Below, piece by piece: positions 43,929 to 52,385 of a stretch of 64,000 nucleotides of DNA. The position numbers were made by a program, and so were the translations under genes. Origin of the DNA: Streptomyces sp. NBC_01233 (lineage in GTDB: Bacteria > Actinomycetota > Actinomycetes > Streptomycetales > Streptomycetaceae); assembly GCF_035989305.1 (NCBI RefSeq), contig NZ_CP108514.1, positions 6,056,501 through 6,120,500 on the forward strand, given 5' to 3'. Position 1 is the stretch's first letter. Every line of letters begins with the position of its first letter. The notes beneath the pieces are model-generated. The model was not told the origin of the DNA. It searched no databases and worked only from the letters and a program-made list of their open reading frames with translations.

Positions 43929-45341
43929 CTACGGGCGGCCCGTGATGATCGCGGCCAGGGTGGTGCCGTGCGGGAAGGTGCCGGAGGCGGTGAGGGCGGT
44001 GAGGGCCCACAGCAGCTTGGCCACGTAGATCCGCTCCACCGGGAGGCCGTGCCGGGACTCGAAGTCGGCGGCGAAGGCCTCCAGGACGGCCGGGACGCGG
44101 GCGTAGCCGCCGTGGTGGAAGTCCTCGGCCAGGGACCAGTCGCCGACCGGGCCGCCGTACGCCTCGGTCTGGAGGGAACGTATCTCCGCAGACAGGAAGC
44201 CGCCCGCCAGGACGGGGACGCCCAGCGCCCGCTGGCCGGGGGCGAGGCCGGCCGCCAGACCCGCCAGGGTCCCGCCGGTGCCGCAGGCCACGGCCACCAC
44301 GTCGGCCGCGCTCCGCAGCTCGTGGCCCAGCTCCGCGCAACCCGCCAGGGCGAGGGCGTTGCTGCCGCCCTCCGGGACGGCGTACGCCCCGCTCGCGCCG
44401 GCCTCGTCCAGCAGCAGTGCCAGCGCCTGCGGGTCGGCCTTGGCGCGGTAGCGCGACCGGGACACGAAGTGCAGCCGCATGCCGTCCGCCGCGCAGCGGG
44501 CGAGGGAGTCGTTCAGGGGCCGGCCGGCGAGCTCGTCGCCGCGCACGACGCCGACGGTCCGCAGGCCCAGCAGCCGCCCGGCGGCCGCGGTGGCCCGCAG
44601 GTGGTTCGAGTACGCCCCGCCGAAGGTGACCAGCGTGTCGTGCCCCGCCTCCACCGCGGTCCGGACCCGCTTGACGGTGATCGCGCGGACCGGGGAGCCG
44701 GGCGGGCTGGACAGGCTGTACTGGCGGATCTGGCGGGCGCCGTCCGGGAGTTCGACCTGGACCGAGACGTACTGTCCGGGCTTGAACGCCGGTGCGGGGG
44801 CGCCGTCCGCGGGGGTCAGCCGGAAGGTGGTGCAGTCGGCCGTCTCCTCCACCCGGCCGGTGACGGTCCACTCGCGCCACACGTCCCCGGCGGTGACCTG
44901 CTGCTCGGCGTAGAGGCGCTCCTCGATGGCGACGAGGGCACCCGCCATCAGCCAGTAGACCTCGTCCCAGGCCTGGGCGACCTCGGGGGTGACGGCCTCG
45001 CCGAGGATCTCTGCGATGGCCGCGAAGAGGTGCTCGTGGACGACCGCGTACTGCTCGCGGGTGACGCCGAGGCTGGCGTGCTTGTGGGCGATGCGGCCGA
45101 GCATCACGTCGGGGCGGGTGTCCGGGTGCTCCACGAGGTGGACGGCGAAGGCGGCGATGGACCCGGCGAGGGCCTGCTTCTGGAGGCCGGCGTTCTGGTT
45201 GCCGCGGTTGAAGAGGTCCCGGATCAGCGCCGGGTGGGCCGCGAAGAGCTTCGTGTAGAAGAGTTCCGTGATCTCGCCGATCGCCGCCCCGACGGCGGGC
45301 AGGGTGGCGCGTACGGTCGCGGTCGACTTCTCGGAAAGCAT
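43929..45341 (-). CDS. chimeric flavohemoglobin N-terminus fused to PLP-deaminase C-terminus
   Basis: 470 residues in one uninterrupted frame. Residues 1-~145 are a globin of the Hmp type (B10 Tyr29 in 'ELFYTKLF', proximal His88 in 'AHKHASLG'). Residues ~150-228 are the FAD-binding part of the reductase ('FKPGQYVSVQV', 'RQYSLSSPPG', 'RAITVKRV'). At about residue 228 (near 44660) the NAD-binding domain is replaced by 'DTLVTFGGAYSNHLRATAAA' and the rest of an ACC-deaminase/D-cysteine-desulfhydrase-like fold ('AVPEGGSNALA', 'VAVACGTGGTLAGLAAGL'). The PLP-Lys of that family lies upstream of the junction and is absent. NsrR gene and NsrR-like site precede it. Confidence 0.85.
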   Translation of the reverse strand: MLSEKSTATVRATLPAVGAAIGEITELFYTKLFAAHPALIRDLFNRGNQNAGLQKQALAGSIAAFAVHLVEHPDTRPDVMLGRIAHKHASLGVTREQYAVVHEHLFAAIAEILGEAVTPEVAQAWDEVYWLMAGALVAIEERLYAEQQVTAGDVWREWTVTGRVEETADCTTFRLTPADGAPAPAFKPGQYVSVQVELPDGARQIRQYSLSSPPGSPVRAITVKRVRTAVEAGHDTLVTFGGAYSNHLRATAAAGRLLGLRTVGVVRGDELAGRPLNDSLARCAADGMRLHFVSRSRYRAKADPQALALLLDEAGASGAYAVPEGGSNALALAGCAELGHELRSAADVVAVACGTGGTLAGLAAGLAPGQRALGVPVLAGGFLSAEIRSLQTEAYGGPVGDWSLAEDFHHGGYARVPAVLEAFAADFESRHGLPVERIYVAKLLWALTALTASGTFPHGTTLAAIITGRP

Positions 45342-45364
45342 CGGGACTCCTTGCGTGGGCGATG

Positions 45365-45387
45365 AATTGGTATCTGAGATGCGTATT
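45365..45387 (-). promoter_or_regulatory. NsrR-like operator before the chimeric hmp gene
   Basis: aattggtatct-g-agatgcgtatt has the 11-1-11 inverted layout of Streptomyces NsrR sites with imperfect arms; it begins 24 bases upstream of the start codon. Confidence 0.6.
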
Positions 45388-45509
45388 TATGGTCGCGGAA
45401 ATATGCGGCCGATGGAGGCGTGAGCTCGTGCGGACTTCTGTTCGGAAGTCTTGGCGGGGTGGTCCCGGCAGGTCGTCGGGCGGCGGGAACCGGCCATCCG
45501 GCCGGGTTG

Positions 45510-45965
45510 TCAGGGCCCGTCGGCCCCCGTCGGCGCCCGGCCGGAAATGCCCAGCAGGAGCGGTCCGGTCGGGGCCGCCACCAGGTCGTTCACCGTCAGC
45601 GGGTCCAGTGTGGCGAAGAAGGCCTCCTGAGCCCTGCGCAGCGCCCCGCGCAGCAGGCAGGCCCCGCGCAGCGGGCAGGGGGTGGTGCCGTCGCAGTCCA
45701 CGACGTCGCCCGCGCCCTCCAGCTCGCGCACCACTGCGCCCACCGAGGCGGCCCGCCCGGCGGGGGTCAGGGTGAGCCCGCCGCCGCGGCCGCGCCGCGC
45801 CTCGACCAGGCCGAGATGCTGCAGCCTGGCGACCACTTTGGCCGTGTGGGTGTACGGGACCTCCATGGTCGCCGCCACGTCACGGGTGGTCGGGAGTTCG
45901 GTCTCCTCGACCGCCAGGCGCATCAGGACGCGCAGCGCCAGGTCGGTGAATCGGGTCAGCCGCAT
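45510..45965 (-). CDS. nsrR: nitric-oxide-sensing Rrf2 repressor NsrR
   Basis: 151 residues from ATG 45965. Winged helix-turn-helix at the N-terminus ('TTRDVAATMEVPYTHTAKVV'), and the three cluster cysteines Cys91, Cys97 and Cys103 in 'CDGTTPCPLRGAC', spaced as in S. coelicolor NsrR (C93, C99, C105). The [4Fe-4S] form represses NO-detoxification genes, classically hmpA. The gene directly downstream is the Hmp chimera, on the same strand, 168 bases away. Confidence 0.92.
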   Translation of the reverse strand: MRLTRFTDLALRVLMRLAVEETELPTTRDVAATMEVPYTHTAKVVARLQHLGLVEARRGRGGGLTLTPAGRAASVGAVVRELEGAGDVVDCDGTTPCPLRGACLLRGALRRAQEAFFATLDPLTVNDLVAAPTGPLLLGISGRAPTGADGP

Positions 45966-45980
45966 GGGTACACCGTAGGA

Positions 45981-46003
45981 AACTTGCATCTTGTGTGCAA
46001 ATT
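45981..46003 (-). promoter_or_regulatory. NsrR-like autoregulatory operator
   Basis: aacttgcatct-t-gtgtgcaaatt, a 23-bp imperfect 11-1-11 inverted repeat 16 bases upstream of the nsrR start. Fits the known autoregulation of nsrR. Confidence 0.6.
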
Positions 46004-46201
46004 AAGGTCGGCGCGCGCCGGCTGCCTGGCCGAAATCGATGGGGTGTGAGGGGCTCGCGGGGCTGCTGGGGGAGGAGAGGGGTCCCAAAGAGTGCCCCGC
46101 ACGCGGACGGAGTAGTCCCACCCTTTTGTGTAATGGTCCCATCACGTTCTGCACTGAAAGGCTGATCCTGCAGATCCATGGAGTGATCGAAAGGGATATA
46201 C

Positions 46202-47608
46202 ATGTCGGTCCAGGCGGGTTCCGAACCCGAGGCCCAGGCACCACAGCGCAGTCTCGGGACGACGGCCGCGCGGAACTTGGCAACCACGACCAAGTCCGCG
46301 CCGCAGATGCAGGAGATCACCTCGCGGTGGCTCCTGAAGATGCTGCCGTGGGTGTCGGTGCAGGGCGGCACGTACCGCGTCAACCGCCGGCTGAGCTACT
46401 CGGTCGGCAACGGCGTCGTCGAGTTCGTCAAGACCGGTACCCAGGTCCAGGTGATCCCCGCCGAGCTCGGCGAGCTCCCGCTGCTACGCGACTACGAGGA
46501 CCTCGACGTCCTCGGTGAACTGGCCCAGCGGTGCCGCCAGATCGACTTCGAGGCCGGCCACGAGCTGACCGCCTTCGGCAGCCCCGCCGACCAGGTGTTC
46601 CTGCTCGCCCACGGCCGCATCGACCAGATCGGCCCGGGCCCCTACGGCGACGACGCGGTCCTGCAGACCGTGGCCGACGGCGCGTACTTCGGCGAGGACT
46701 CCCTCGTCGATGAAGAATCGATTTGGGAGTACACCGCCCGCGCCGCCACCGCCGGCACCGCGCTGGTCCTGACCCGCCAGGACTTCCAGCTGCTCGCCGA
46801 CCGGGTCGACTCGCTGCGCGAGCACCTGGAGAACGTACGGACGCTGCCCGCCCGGCGCACCAACAAGTACGGCGAGGCCGCGATCGACCTCTCCGCCGGC
46901 CACCAGGGCGAGGCCGTCCTCCCCGGCACCTTCGTGGACTACGAGGCGCGCCCGCGCGAGTACGAACTCTCCATTGCACAAACGGTCCTGCGGGTGCACA
47001 GCCGCGTCGCGGACCTCTACAACCACCCGATGAACCAGACCGAGCAGCAGTTGCGGCTCACGGTCGAGGCGCTGCGCGAGCGCCAGGAGCACGAGATGCT
47101 CAACAACCGCGACTTCGGCCTGCTCCACAACGCCGACTACGACCAGCGCATCCAGCCGCACGACGGCGCGCCCGGCCCCGACGACATGGACCAGCTGCTC
47201 GGCATGCGGCGCGGCTCCAAGCTCTTCCTGGCCCACCCCAAGGCGATCGCCGCCTTCGGCCGCGAGTGCAACAAGCGGGGGCTCTACCCGGAGTCGGTGG
47301 AGATCAACGGCAACCGGGTGCCGTCCTGGCGCGGAGTGCCGATCTTCCCGAGCAACAAGATCCCGATCAGCGACGCCCGGACCACGTCCATCCTGTGCAT
47401 GCGCACCGGTGAGGACGAGCAGGGCGTGATCGGCCTGCACCAGCCGGGGATCCCGGACGAGATCGAGCCGAGCCTGTCGGTCCGCTTCATGGGGATCAGC
47501 GAGCAGGCGATCATCTCGTACCTGGTCACCGCCTACTTCTCCGCCGCCGTGCTGGTGCCGGACGCGCTCGGCGTGCTGGAGAACGTCGAGATCGGCCGCT
47601 GGCGCTGA
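46202..47608 (+). CDS. family 2B encapsulin shell protein with cyclic-nucleotide-binding-like domain
   Basis: 468 residues. The N-terminal arm ('[20 protein letters not shown]', '[17 protein letters not shown]') and the C-terminal HK97-like P/A-domain part ('[20 protein letters not shown]', '[11 protein letters not shown]', '[20 protein letters not shown]') match family 2 encapsulins, which self-assemble into protein cages. A cNMP-binding-like insertion (~100-220, '[20 protein letters not shown]', '[12 protein letters not shown]') marks subfamily 2B. Ribosome site 'aaaggga' precedes ATG. The next gene, a prenyl synthase six bases on, is the likely cargo. Confidence 0.9.
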   Translation: MSVQAGSEPEAQAPQRSLGTTAARNLATTTKSAPQMQEITSRWLLKMLPWVSVQGGTYRVNRRLSYSVGNGVVEFVKTGTQVQVIPAELGELPLLRDYEDLDVLGELAQRCRQIDFEAGHELTAFGSPADQVFLLAHGRIDQIGPGPYGDDAVLQTVADGAYFGEDSLVDEESIWEYTARAATAGTALVLTRQDFQLLADRVDSLREHLENVRTLPARRTNKYGEAAIDLSAGHQGEAVLPGTFVDYEARPREYELSIAQTVLRVHSRVADLYNHPMNQTEQQLRLTVEALRERQEHEMLNNRDFGLLHNADYDQRIQPHDGAPGPDDMDQLLGMRRGSKLFLAHPKAIAAFGRECNKRGLYPESVEINGNRVPSWRGVPIFPSNKIPISDARTTSILCMRTGEDEQGVIGLHQPGIPDEIEPSLSVRFMGISEQAIISYLVTAYFSAAVLVPDALGVLENVEIGRWR

Positions 47609-47613
47609 GTACG

Positions 47614-48657
47614 GTGAACGCCACCGCGACCGGTGAGGGCCAGGAGGCCGCCGCCCTCCTGGAACGGACGAGGGGAACGGTCAACCCGGAGCTGCGCCGG
47701 ACGGTCGAGAGCCTGCCCGGGGGGATGCGCCGGGTGGCGATGTACCACTTCGGCTGGGAGCGCGAGGACGGCACCCCCGCCGAGGGCAACGCCGGCAAGG
47801 CCATCCGGCCGGCCCTGGTCCTGGCCGCGGCCCAGGCCCTTGCCGGGCCGGGGGCGGGCAAGGGCGACGACGCCGTACGGGCGGCGGTGGCCGTGGAGCT
47901 GGCGCACAACTTCACGCTGCTGCACGACGACGTCATCGACAAGGACGTCCGGCGGCGCGGCCGCGCCACCGCCTGGACCGTCTTCGGCATTCCGGACGCG
48001 ATCATCACGGGCGACGCCATGATGGCGCTCGCGCTCCGGCAGCTTGCGGAGGATCCCCATCCGGCCTCCGCGGCGGCTTCGTCCCGGCTCGCCGCGTGCG
48101 TCATCGAGCTGTGCGCCGGCCAGCAGGCGGACTGTGCCTTCGAGCAGCGTCCGGACGTCTCGCTCGACGAGTGCCTGGCCATGGCCACGGCCAAGACCGG
48201 GGCGCTGCTGGGCTGCGCGTGCGCGCTCGGCGCGCTGTACGCGGGGGCCGGGCCGGACGAGGTCGACGCCATGGACGCCTTCGGCCGGGAGGCCGGGCTG
48301 GCCTTCCAGCTGATCGACGACCTGATCGGCATCTGGGGGGATCCGGGGCACACCGGCAAACCCGCCGGGGCCGACCTGATCGCCCGCAAGAAGTCCCTCC
48401 CGGTCGTGGCCGCCCTCACCTCGGGCACCGCGGCGGGGGAGCAGCTGGCCGCCCTGTACGCGGGTCCCATGACGGGGGACGACGTGCGCGACGCGGCGGA
48501 CGCGGTGGACCGGGCCGGCGGGCGCGACTGGGCGCAGGCCCATGCCGCGGACCGGATGGGACGGGCGGTCCAGCAGCTGTCCCGCGCCGTACCGGACCTC
48601 GCGGCGGCGGGCGGGCTGCTGGCACTCGCGGAGTTCGTGACGCGCCGCACGCGGTGA
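47614..48657 (+). CDS. polyprenyl diphosphate synthase, probable encapsulin cargo
   Basis: 347 residues from GTG 47614. Trans-prenyltransferase fold with the first Asp-rich motif 'LLHDDVIDKDVRRRG' (DDVID 105-109) and second 'FQLIDDLIGIWGD'; both Mg sites are intact, so it should make a linear isoprenyl diphosphate, perhaps GGPP. 'GNAGKAIRPALVLAAA' is the IPP site. The N-terminal ~25 residues are polar and low-complexity and could serve as an encapsulin-targeting segment, though shorter than usual for family 2 cargo. Encapsulation is inferred from gene order. Confidence 0.88.
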   Translation: MNATATGEGQEAAALLERTRGTVNPELRRTVESLPGGMRRVAMYHFGWEREDGTPAEGNAGKAIRPALVLAAAQALAGPGAGKGDDAVRAAVAVELAHNFTLLHDDVIDKDVRRRGRATAWTVFGIPDAIITGDAMMALALRQLAEDPHPASAAASSRLAACVIELCAGQQADCAFEQRPDVSLDECLAMATAKTGALLGCACALGALYAGAGPDEVDAMDAFGREAGLAFQLIDDLIGIWGDPGHTGKPAGADLIARKKSLPVVAALTSGTAAGEQLAALYAGPMTGDDVRDAADAVDRAGGRDWAQAHAADRMGRAVQQLSRAVPDLAAAGGLLALAEFVTRRTR

Positions 48658-48687
48658 GCCCGGCGCGGTCGGCAGGACACGGCAAGG

Positions 48688-48719
48688 CCTGTTCCGGCAC
48701 GGCACGGTGCCGGAACGGG
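48688..48719 (+). terminator. hairpin after the encapsulin operon
   Basis: Stem of 13 pairs (48688-48700 with 48707-48719, one G-U), core gttccggcac/gtgccggaac, 6-base loop. Confidence 0.7.
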
Positions 48720-48789
48720 TCTTACCGCGGCTCCGCGTCAACTCTAGGATCGCTCACGGTTGTTGACGCGTGAGTGAAGGGTGTGACCA

Positions 48790-49383
48790 GTGGCGCTGGA
48801 GATACGTCAGGCGGATCAGTCGGACCGGGACGCGGTGGCGCGGCTGCTCGACGAGGCCTTCCGCACGGACCCGGTGAGCAGCTGGGTCTTCCCGGACCCG
48901 GAGCACCGGGCCGCGGTGCACGGGAAGTTCCTCGGCGTCTTCGTGGACGTGGCGCTGGCCGACGGCCGGATCGACTACGCGGTGGACGGCTCGGCGGCCG
49001 CGCTGTGGCTGCGGATCCCGGCGGGCGAGCCCGAGGGGGAGGACGAGATCCCGGCGCGGATGCGCGCGGTGGCCGACCCGGACAACGAGCGGTGCGAGCT
49101 GGTCGGCCGGCTGACGGGCGCGGTGCACCCGACGGCGGAGGAGCACGAGTACCTGCTGATGATCGCGGTCGCCCCGGGCCGGCAGGGGCAGGGCCTGGGC
49201 GGCGAGCTGATGCGGCCGGTGCTGGAGCGCTGCGACCGCGAGGGCGTGCCGGCGTACCTGGAGGCGAGCAGCGAGCGCAGCAAGGGGCTGTACGAGCGGC
49301 TCGGATGGGAGTTCACGGGGGAGGCGGTGCGGCTGCCGGAGGGGCCGCTGATGTGGCCGATGTGGCGCAAGCCGCGCGGCTAG
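48790..49383 (+). CDS. GNAT-family N-acetyltransferase
   Basis: 197 residues from GTG 48790. Acetyl-CoA site 'LLMIAVAPGRQGQGLGGELM' with Q-x-x-G-x-G, then 'PAYLEASSERSKGLYERLGW'. N-terminal 'RDAVARLLDEAFRTDPVSSW' resembles the puromycin-acetyltransferase-like group. Substrate unknown; the terminator upstream suggests it is not part of the encapsulin operon. Confidence 0.87.
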   Translation: MALEIRQADQSDRDAVARLLDEAFRTDPVSSWVFPDPEHRAAVHGKFLGVFVDVALADGRIDYAVDGSAAALWLRIPAGEPEGEDEIPARMRAVADPDNERCELVGRLTGAVHPTAEEHEYLLMIAVAPGRQGQGLGGELMRPVLERCDREGVPAYLEASSERSKGLYERLGWEFTGEAVRLPEGPLMWPMWRKPRG

Positions 49384-49527
49384 GCGGGCCGGGGTGCGCG
49401 GGGACCGTGCCGGATTCGCGCCGGAATCGCACCGGAGCCGCGTGGGGGCTTGCGTAACCACTCCATGCGCAGTACTTTCCTTGACGTGACTCCGGTGCGG
49501 GGGCACTGTCGAACGGAAGAGAATCGC

Positions 49528-50112
49528 TTGCGCAAGCTCACGTACTTCATCGCCACGTCGGTCGACGGCTTCATCGGGGCCCCGGACGGCGACGGCGATT
49601 TCTTCTACGCACACCTCGATGCCGAGTTCATCGACTTCCTCAAGGCCGAGTACCCGGAGACCATCTCGGCCCAGGGCCGCGTGGCGCTGGGGCTGGCCGA
49701 TGCCGAGCCGAAGCGCTTCGACGCGGTGCTCATGGGGCGCAACACGTACGAGCCCGGCCTCAAGCAGGGCATGACCAGCCCCTACGGCCACCTGCCCGGG
49801 CAGTACGTCGTCTCCCGCAGCCTCATCGCCTCGCCGGACCCGCAGGTCGAGCTGGTCTCCGGGGACGTCGCGGCCGAGGTCCGCGAGCTGAAGGCCCGGG
49901 ACGGGCTCGGCATCTGGCTCTGTGGCGGGGCCGACCTCGCGGCCCAGCTGATCGACGAGATCGACGAGTTCATCGTCAAGACCTACCCGATCTTCCTGGG
50001 CACCGGCATGCCGATGTCGCGGGCCGGATTCGGGGTGCGCCCCCTGGAGCTCACCGGGGTCAAGATCCTCGGCGGCGGCCAGACCGTCACCTCGTACGCC
50101 GTCAAGCGCTGA
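49528..50112 (+). CDS. dihydrofolate-reductase-like (RibD C-terminal fold) protein
   Basis: 194 residues from TTG 49528, chosen because the family begins 'RKLTYFIATSVDGFIG' and ggaag lies upstream; an ATG at 49465 would add unrelated residues. Contains 'DAVLMGRNTYEPGL', 'QYVVSRSL', 'GIWLCGGADLAAQLID' and 'TYPIFLGTGMPMS', the DHFR/RibD-type NADPH fold. The natural substrate of these YyaP/YwjB-like proteins is unknown. Confidence 0.85.
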   Translation: MRKLTYFIATSVDGFIGAPDGDGDFFYAHLDAEFIDFLKAEYPETISAQGRVALGLADAEPKRFDAVLMGRNTYEPGLKQGMTSPYGHLPGQYVVSRSLIASPDPQVELVSGDVAAEVRELKARDGLGIWLCGGADLAAQLIDEIDEFIVKTYPIFLGTGMPMSRAGFGVRPLELTGVKILGGGQTVTSYAVKR

Positions 50113-50173
50113 CCCCGCCGGCCCCCCGGTCCGCTGCGGCCCCAAAAGCGCCGAACCGGCCTACCGTGGAGGT

Positions 50174-50377
50174 ATGGCCGGTGAACAGCAGCAGCGCGCG
50201 CACGAGACGATCGCCCCGCAGGCCGGGCACGAACAGCAGACGTGCCCGGCGTGCGGGCGCCGCGTCGACACGGTGGTCAGGCGGCGCAAGTCGCTCGGGA
50301 TCTTCATTCCGGTGTGGGGCCGCGGCCCCTGCCGGAACCCGGAATGCCGCGATTACGTGGACCCCGAGGAGCGGTGA
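50174..50377 (+). CDS. small zinc-ribbon protein
   Basis: 67 residues. Two Cys pairs, 'CPACG' and 'CRNPEC', form a probable zinc ribbon around a basic strand 'RVDTVVRRRKSLGIFIP'. Preceded by ggagg at the right distance from ATG 50174. Family otherwise not recognised. Convergent with the snapalysin gene, whose stop codon begins one base after its own. Confidence 0.65.
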   Translation: MAGEQQQRAHETIAPQAGHEQQTCPACGRRVDTVVRRRKSLGIFIPVWGRGPCRNPECRDYVDPEER

Positions 50378-50378
50378 C

Positions 50379-51047
50379 TCAGCTCTTGGCGGCGAGTTCC
50401 TTCGTGCCCAGGCCGGAGGCGAAGCCGTTGGCCCAGAGCTGGTTGACGCGCGTCCGCTCGGCGGAGTTCGGGGTGGCGTTCTGGCACGAGGTGCCCGGGC
50501 CGCCGCCCGACATCAGCTCGCTGCACGGGCCCGAGTAGTGGTCCGGGAGGCCCAGCACGTGGCCGGTCTCGTGCGAGGTCACCCGGGTGGAGTTGTACTG
50601 CTGGTTCTGCCGGTAGTCGAGGAAGATGTAGCCGCGGCCGTGCCCGTCCGTGCTCGCGTACGAGCCGCGTGAGTCGTTGCCCTCGCGGTACGAGAAGTTC
50701 CCGCCGGAGGACACCTCCTGCAGCCTGACGTTGCTCACCGAGCTGTTCCAGATCTGCGTGGAGCGGGCTATCTGGGTGCGGAAGCTGGGCGCGTTCCGGG
50801 TGTTGTACGTGACGGTCACGGCCAGGACGCCGGGGTTCGCGGCGCGCTGCTCGGCGACCGAGCGCTGCACGGCCTCGAAGAAGGCGCGGTTGGCGGCCTC
50901 GTTCTCCTGCGAGCCCGCGTACGCGGCGTAGCCGGCGGCATTGCCGACGGGGGCGGGAGCGGCGCTGGCGGTGGGGGTGACACCGAGGGCGGCGGCGAGG
51001 CCGAGGCCGACGGTCGTGGCCAGAACGGCCTTACGGGAGTGGCGCAT
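50379..51047 (-). CDS. snpA: secreted snapalysin-family metalloprotease
   Basis: 222 residues. A signal peptide ends near residue 29 ('GVTPTASA'), followed by a short propeptide. The zinc site is '[13 protein letters not shown]' (His159, Glu160, His163, Asp169), the HExxHxxGxxD hallmark of M7 snapalysins, among the smallest metalloproteases. Extracellular milk-protein-type hydrolysis, Tyr/Phe preference in the family. Divergent from a LysR regulator with an operator between, the snpA-snpR arrangement. Confidence 0.93.
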   Translation of the reverse strand: MRHSRKAVLATTVGLGLAAALGVTPTASAAPAPVGNAAGYAAYAGSQENEAANRAFFEAVQRSVAEQRAANPGVLAVTVTYNTRNAPSFRTQIARSTQIWNSSVSNVRLQEVSSGGNFSYREGNDSRGSYASTDGHGRGYIFLDYRQNQQYNSTRVTSHETGHVLGLPDHYSGPCSELMSGGGPGTSCQNATPNSAERTRVNQLWANGFASGLGTKELAAKS

Positions 51048-51141
51048 GTGGGGGAGCTCCTACTCGTCCGGTGCGGTGGGGGGTGGGTCGTTCGGTACCG
51101 GAGTCTGCGGGAGTTCACTGGCCCGGCGGATGATGTCACTC

Positions 51142-51164
51142 CCCGATAGCGCCGGCCTATCGGG
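51142..51164. promoter_or_regulatory. LysR-type operator between snpA and its regulator
   Basis: cccgatag-cgccggc-ctatcggg: perfect 8-bp arms with a 7-base spacer, containing the T-N11-A signature of LysR sites. It sits in the divergent promoter region. Confidence 0.75.
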
Positions 51165-51258
51165 AAGATTTCGACAGCCCAACTAGCGTGAGAATGGCGG
51201 GATTCGGGGGGCTATCAGTGGCTGGTGCGGTCCACCGGGACCGGCCTACTCTCGGGTC

Positions 51259-52191
51259 ATGGAGCTCGAGGTCAGGCACCTGCGCGCGCTGTGCGCCATC
51301 GCCGACACCGGCAGCCTGCACAAGGCCGCCCGGCAACTCGGCGTGAGCCAGCCCTCCTTGACGACCCAGCTGCGCCGCATCGAACGGGCCCTGGACGGCG
51401 AGCTGTTCCTGCGCGAGCGGACCGGCTGCCGGCCCACTCCCTTCGGCCGGACCGTGCTGGGCCGGGCCCGGCCGCTGCTCGCCGAGATGGCCGCGCTGGT
51501 GGCCGAGGCCCGGGCGCAGGCCCGCGGGCCGCGGCTGCGCATCGGTTCCACGGCCAGCCGGGCGCTGCCGGGATGGCTGCGCCGGCTGCACCGGCGGCTG
51601 CCGGACACCGAGACCTCGCTGGTGGTGGACGTGTCCGCCAACGCGCTCCTGCGGATGGTGGCCTCGGGGCAGCTGGACGTGGCGTTCGTCCACGAGGTGG
51701 AGGGCAGCCCGCTGCGGGTGCCGCCCGGGCTGCAGATGCACGTGCTGATGGAGCGGGAGCCGCAGTTCGTGTCGATGCCCCGGGACCATCCGGCCGCCGG
51801 GCAGTCGGTGGTCTCCTTACGGGACCTGGCCGCCGACCGGTGGATGGTGGACCCCTCGGTCGACGGCGAGTGGGACGGGCTGCGGCGGGTCTTCGCCGGG
51901 GCCGGGCTCGACCCGCCCGTCCTCCACGCCGACTACCACACGGCGACCTCGCTGATCATCTCCGGCGAGGCGGTCGCGCCCTGCCAGCCGACGTCCGGGC
52001 CTCGCGAGGACATGGCGATCCGGCCGCTGTCGGGGGACCCCCTCGCCGTCCGCCTGCTGCTGGCGACCCGGCCCGGCGCCCACGCGGAGGTCTACGAGGA
52101 CCTCCGCGCCGCCTATCGCGAGGCGGCCCTGCGCACGCCCCCGTACCGCGCCTGGCTCCACCACCACGCGAGCCCCCTGCTGGCGGCCTGA
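51259..52191 (+). CDS. LysR-family activator of the snapalysin gene
   Basis: 310 residues. N-terminal helix-turn-helix 'LHKAARQLGVSQPSLTTQLR' followed by 'RIERALDGELFLRERTG', then a periplasmic-binding-like effector domain from ~90. Divergent from snpA; in other Streptomyces the adjacent LysR gene (snpR/mprR) activates the protease. Start ATG 51259 ('MELEVRHLRAL'). Confidence 0.92.
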   Translation: MELEVRHLRALCAIADTGSLHKAARQLGVSQPSLTTQLRRIERALDGELFLRERTGCRPTPFGRTVLGRARPLLAEMAALVAEARAQARGPRLRIGSTASRALPGWLRRLHRRLPDTETSLVVDVSANALLRMVASGQLDVAFVHEVEGSPLRVPPGLQMHVLMEREPQFVSMPRDHPAAGQSVVSLRDLAADRWMVDPSVDGEWDGLRRVFAGAGLDPPVLHADYHTATSLIISGEAVAPCQPTSGPREDMAIRPLSGDPLAVRLLLATRPGAHAEVYEDLRAAYREAALRTPPYRAWLHHHASPLLAA

Positions 52192-52303
52192 CGGACCCCC
52201 GGGGCATGCGCCCCTGACCCGCGCCGAACGCCGGCGGGGCCGGATTTCCCGGCCTCACCGGCGTTTTCGGCATGCCCGCACACGGCTTGACTTCCCTTGG
52301 CCG

Positions 52304-52336
52304 CGATATATCGTGTTATTCGAGAAGACGCGATAT
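52304..52336. promoter_or_regulatory. palindromic cgatatatcg and cgcgatat motifs before the DUF4097-PadR operon
   Basis: cgatatatcg (52304-52313) is a perfect 10-bp palindrome and cgcgatat recurs at 52329-52336. This A+T-rich island 50-80 bases before the operon is likely its operator/promoter, with the PadR protein as candidate binder. Confidence 0.5.
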
Positions 52337-52385
52337 GTTGCGTGCGTCGAGCCCGGTCCGTGAACGCACGAGGAGGATCAGCACC

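Noticed and set aside
42139..44028. A 629-codon frame that would translate the minisatellite as Ala-Pro-Gly-Ala-Thr repeats
   Set aside because: It is an alternate frame of the antiporter gene extended through the repeats, with no ribosome site or family resemblance.
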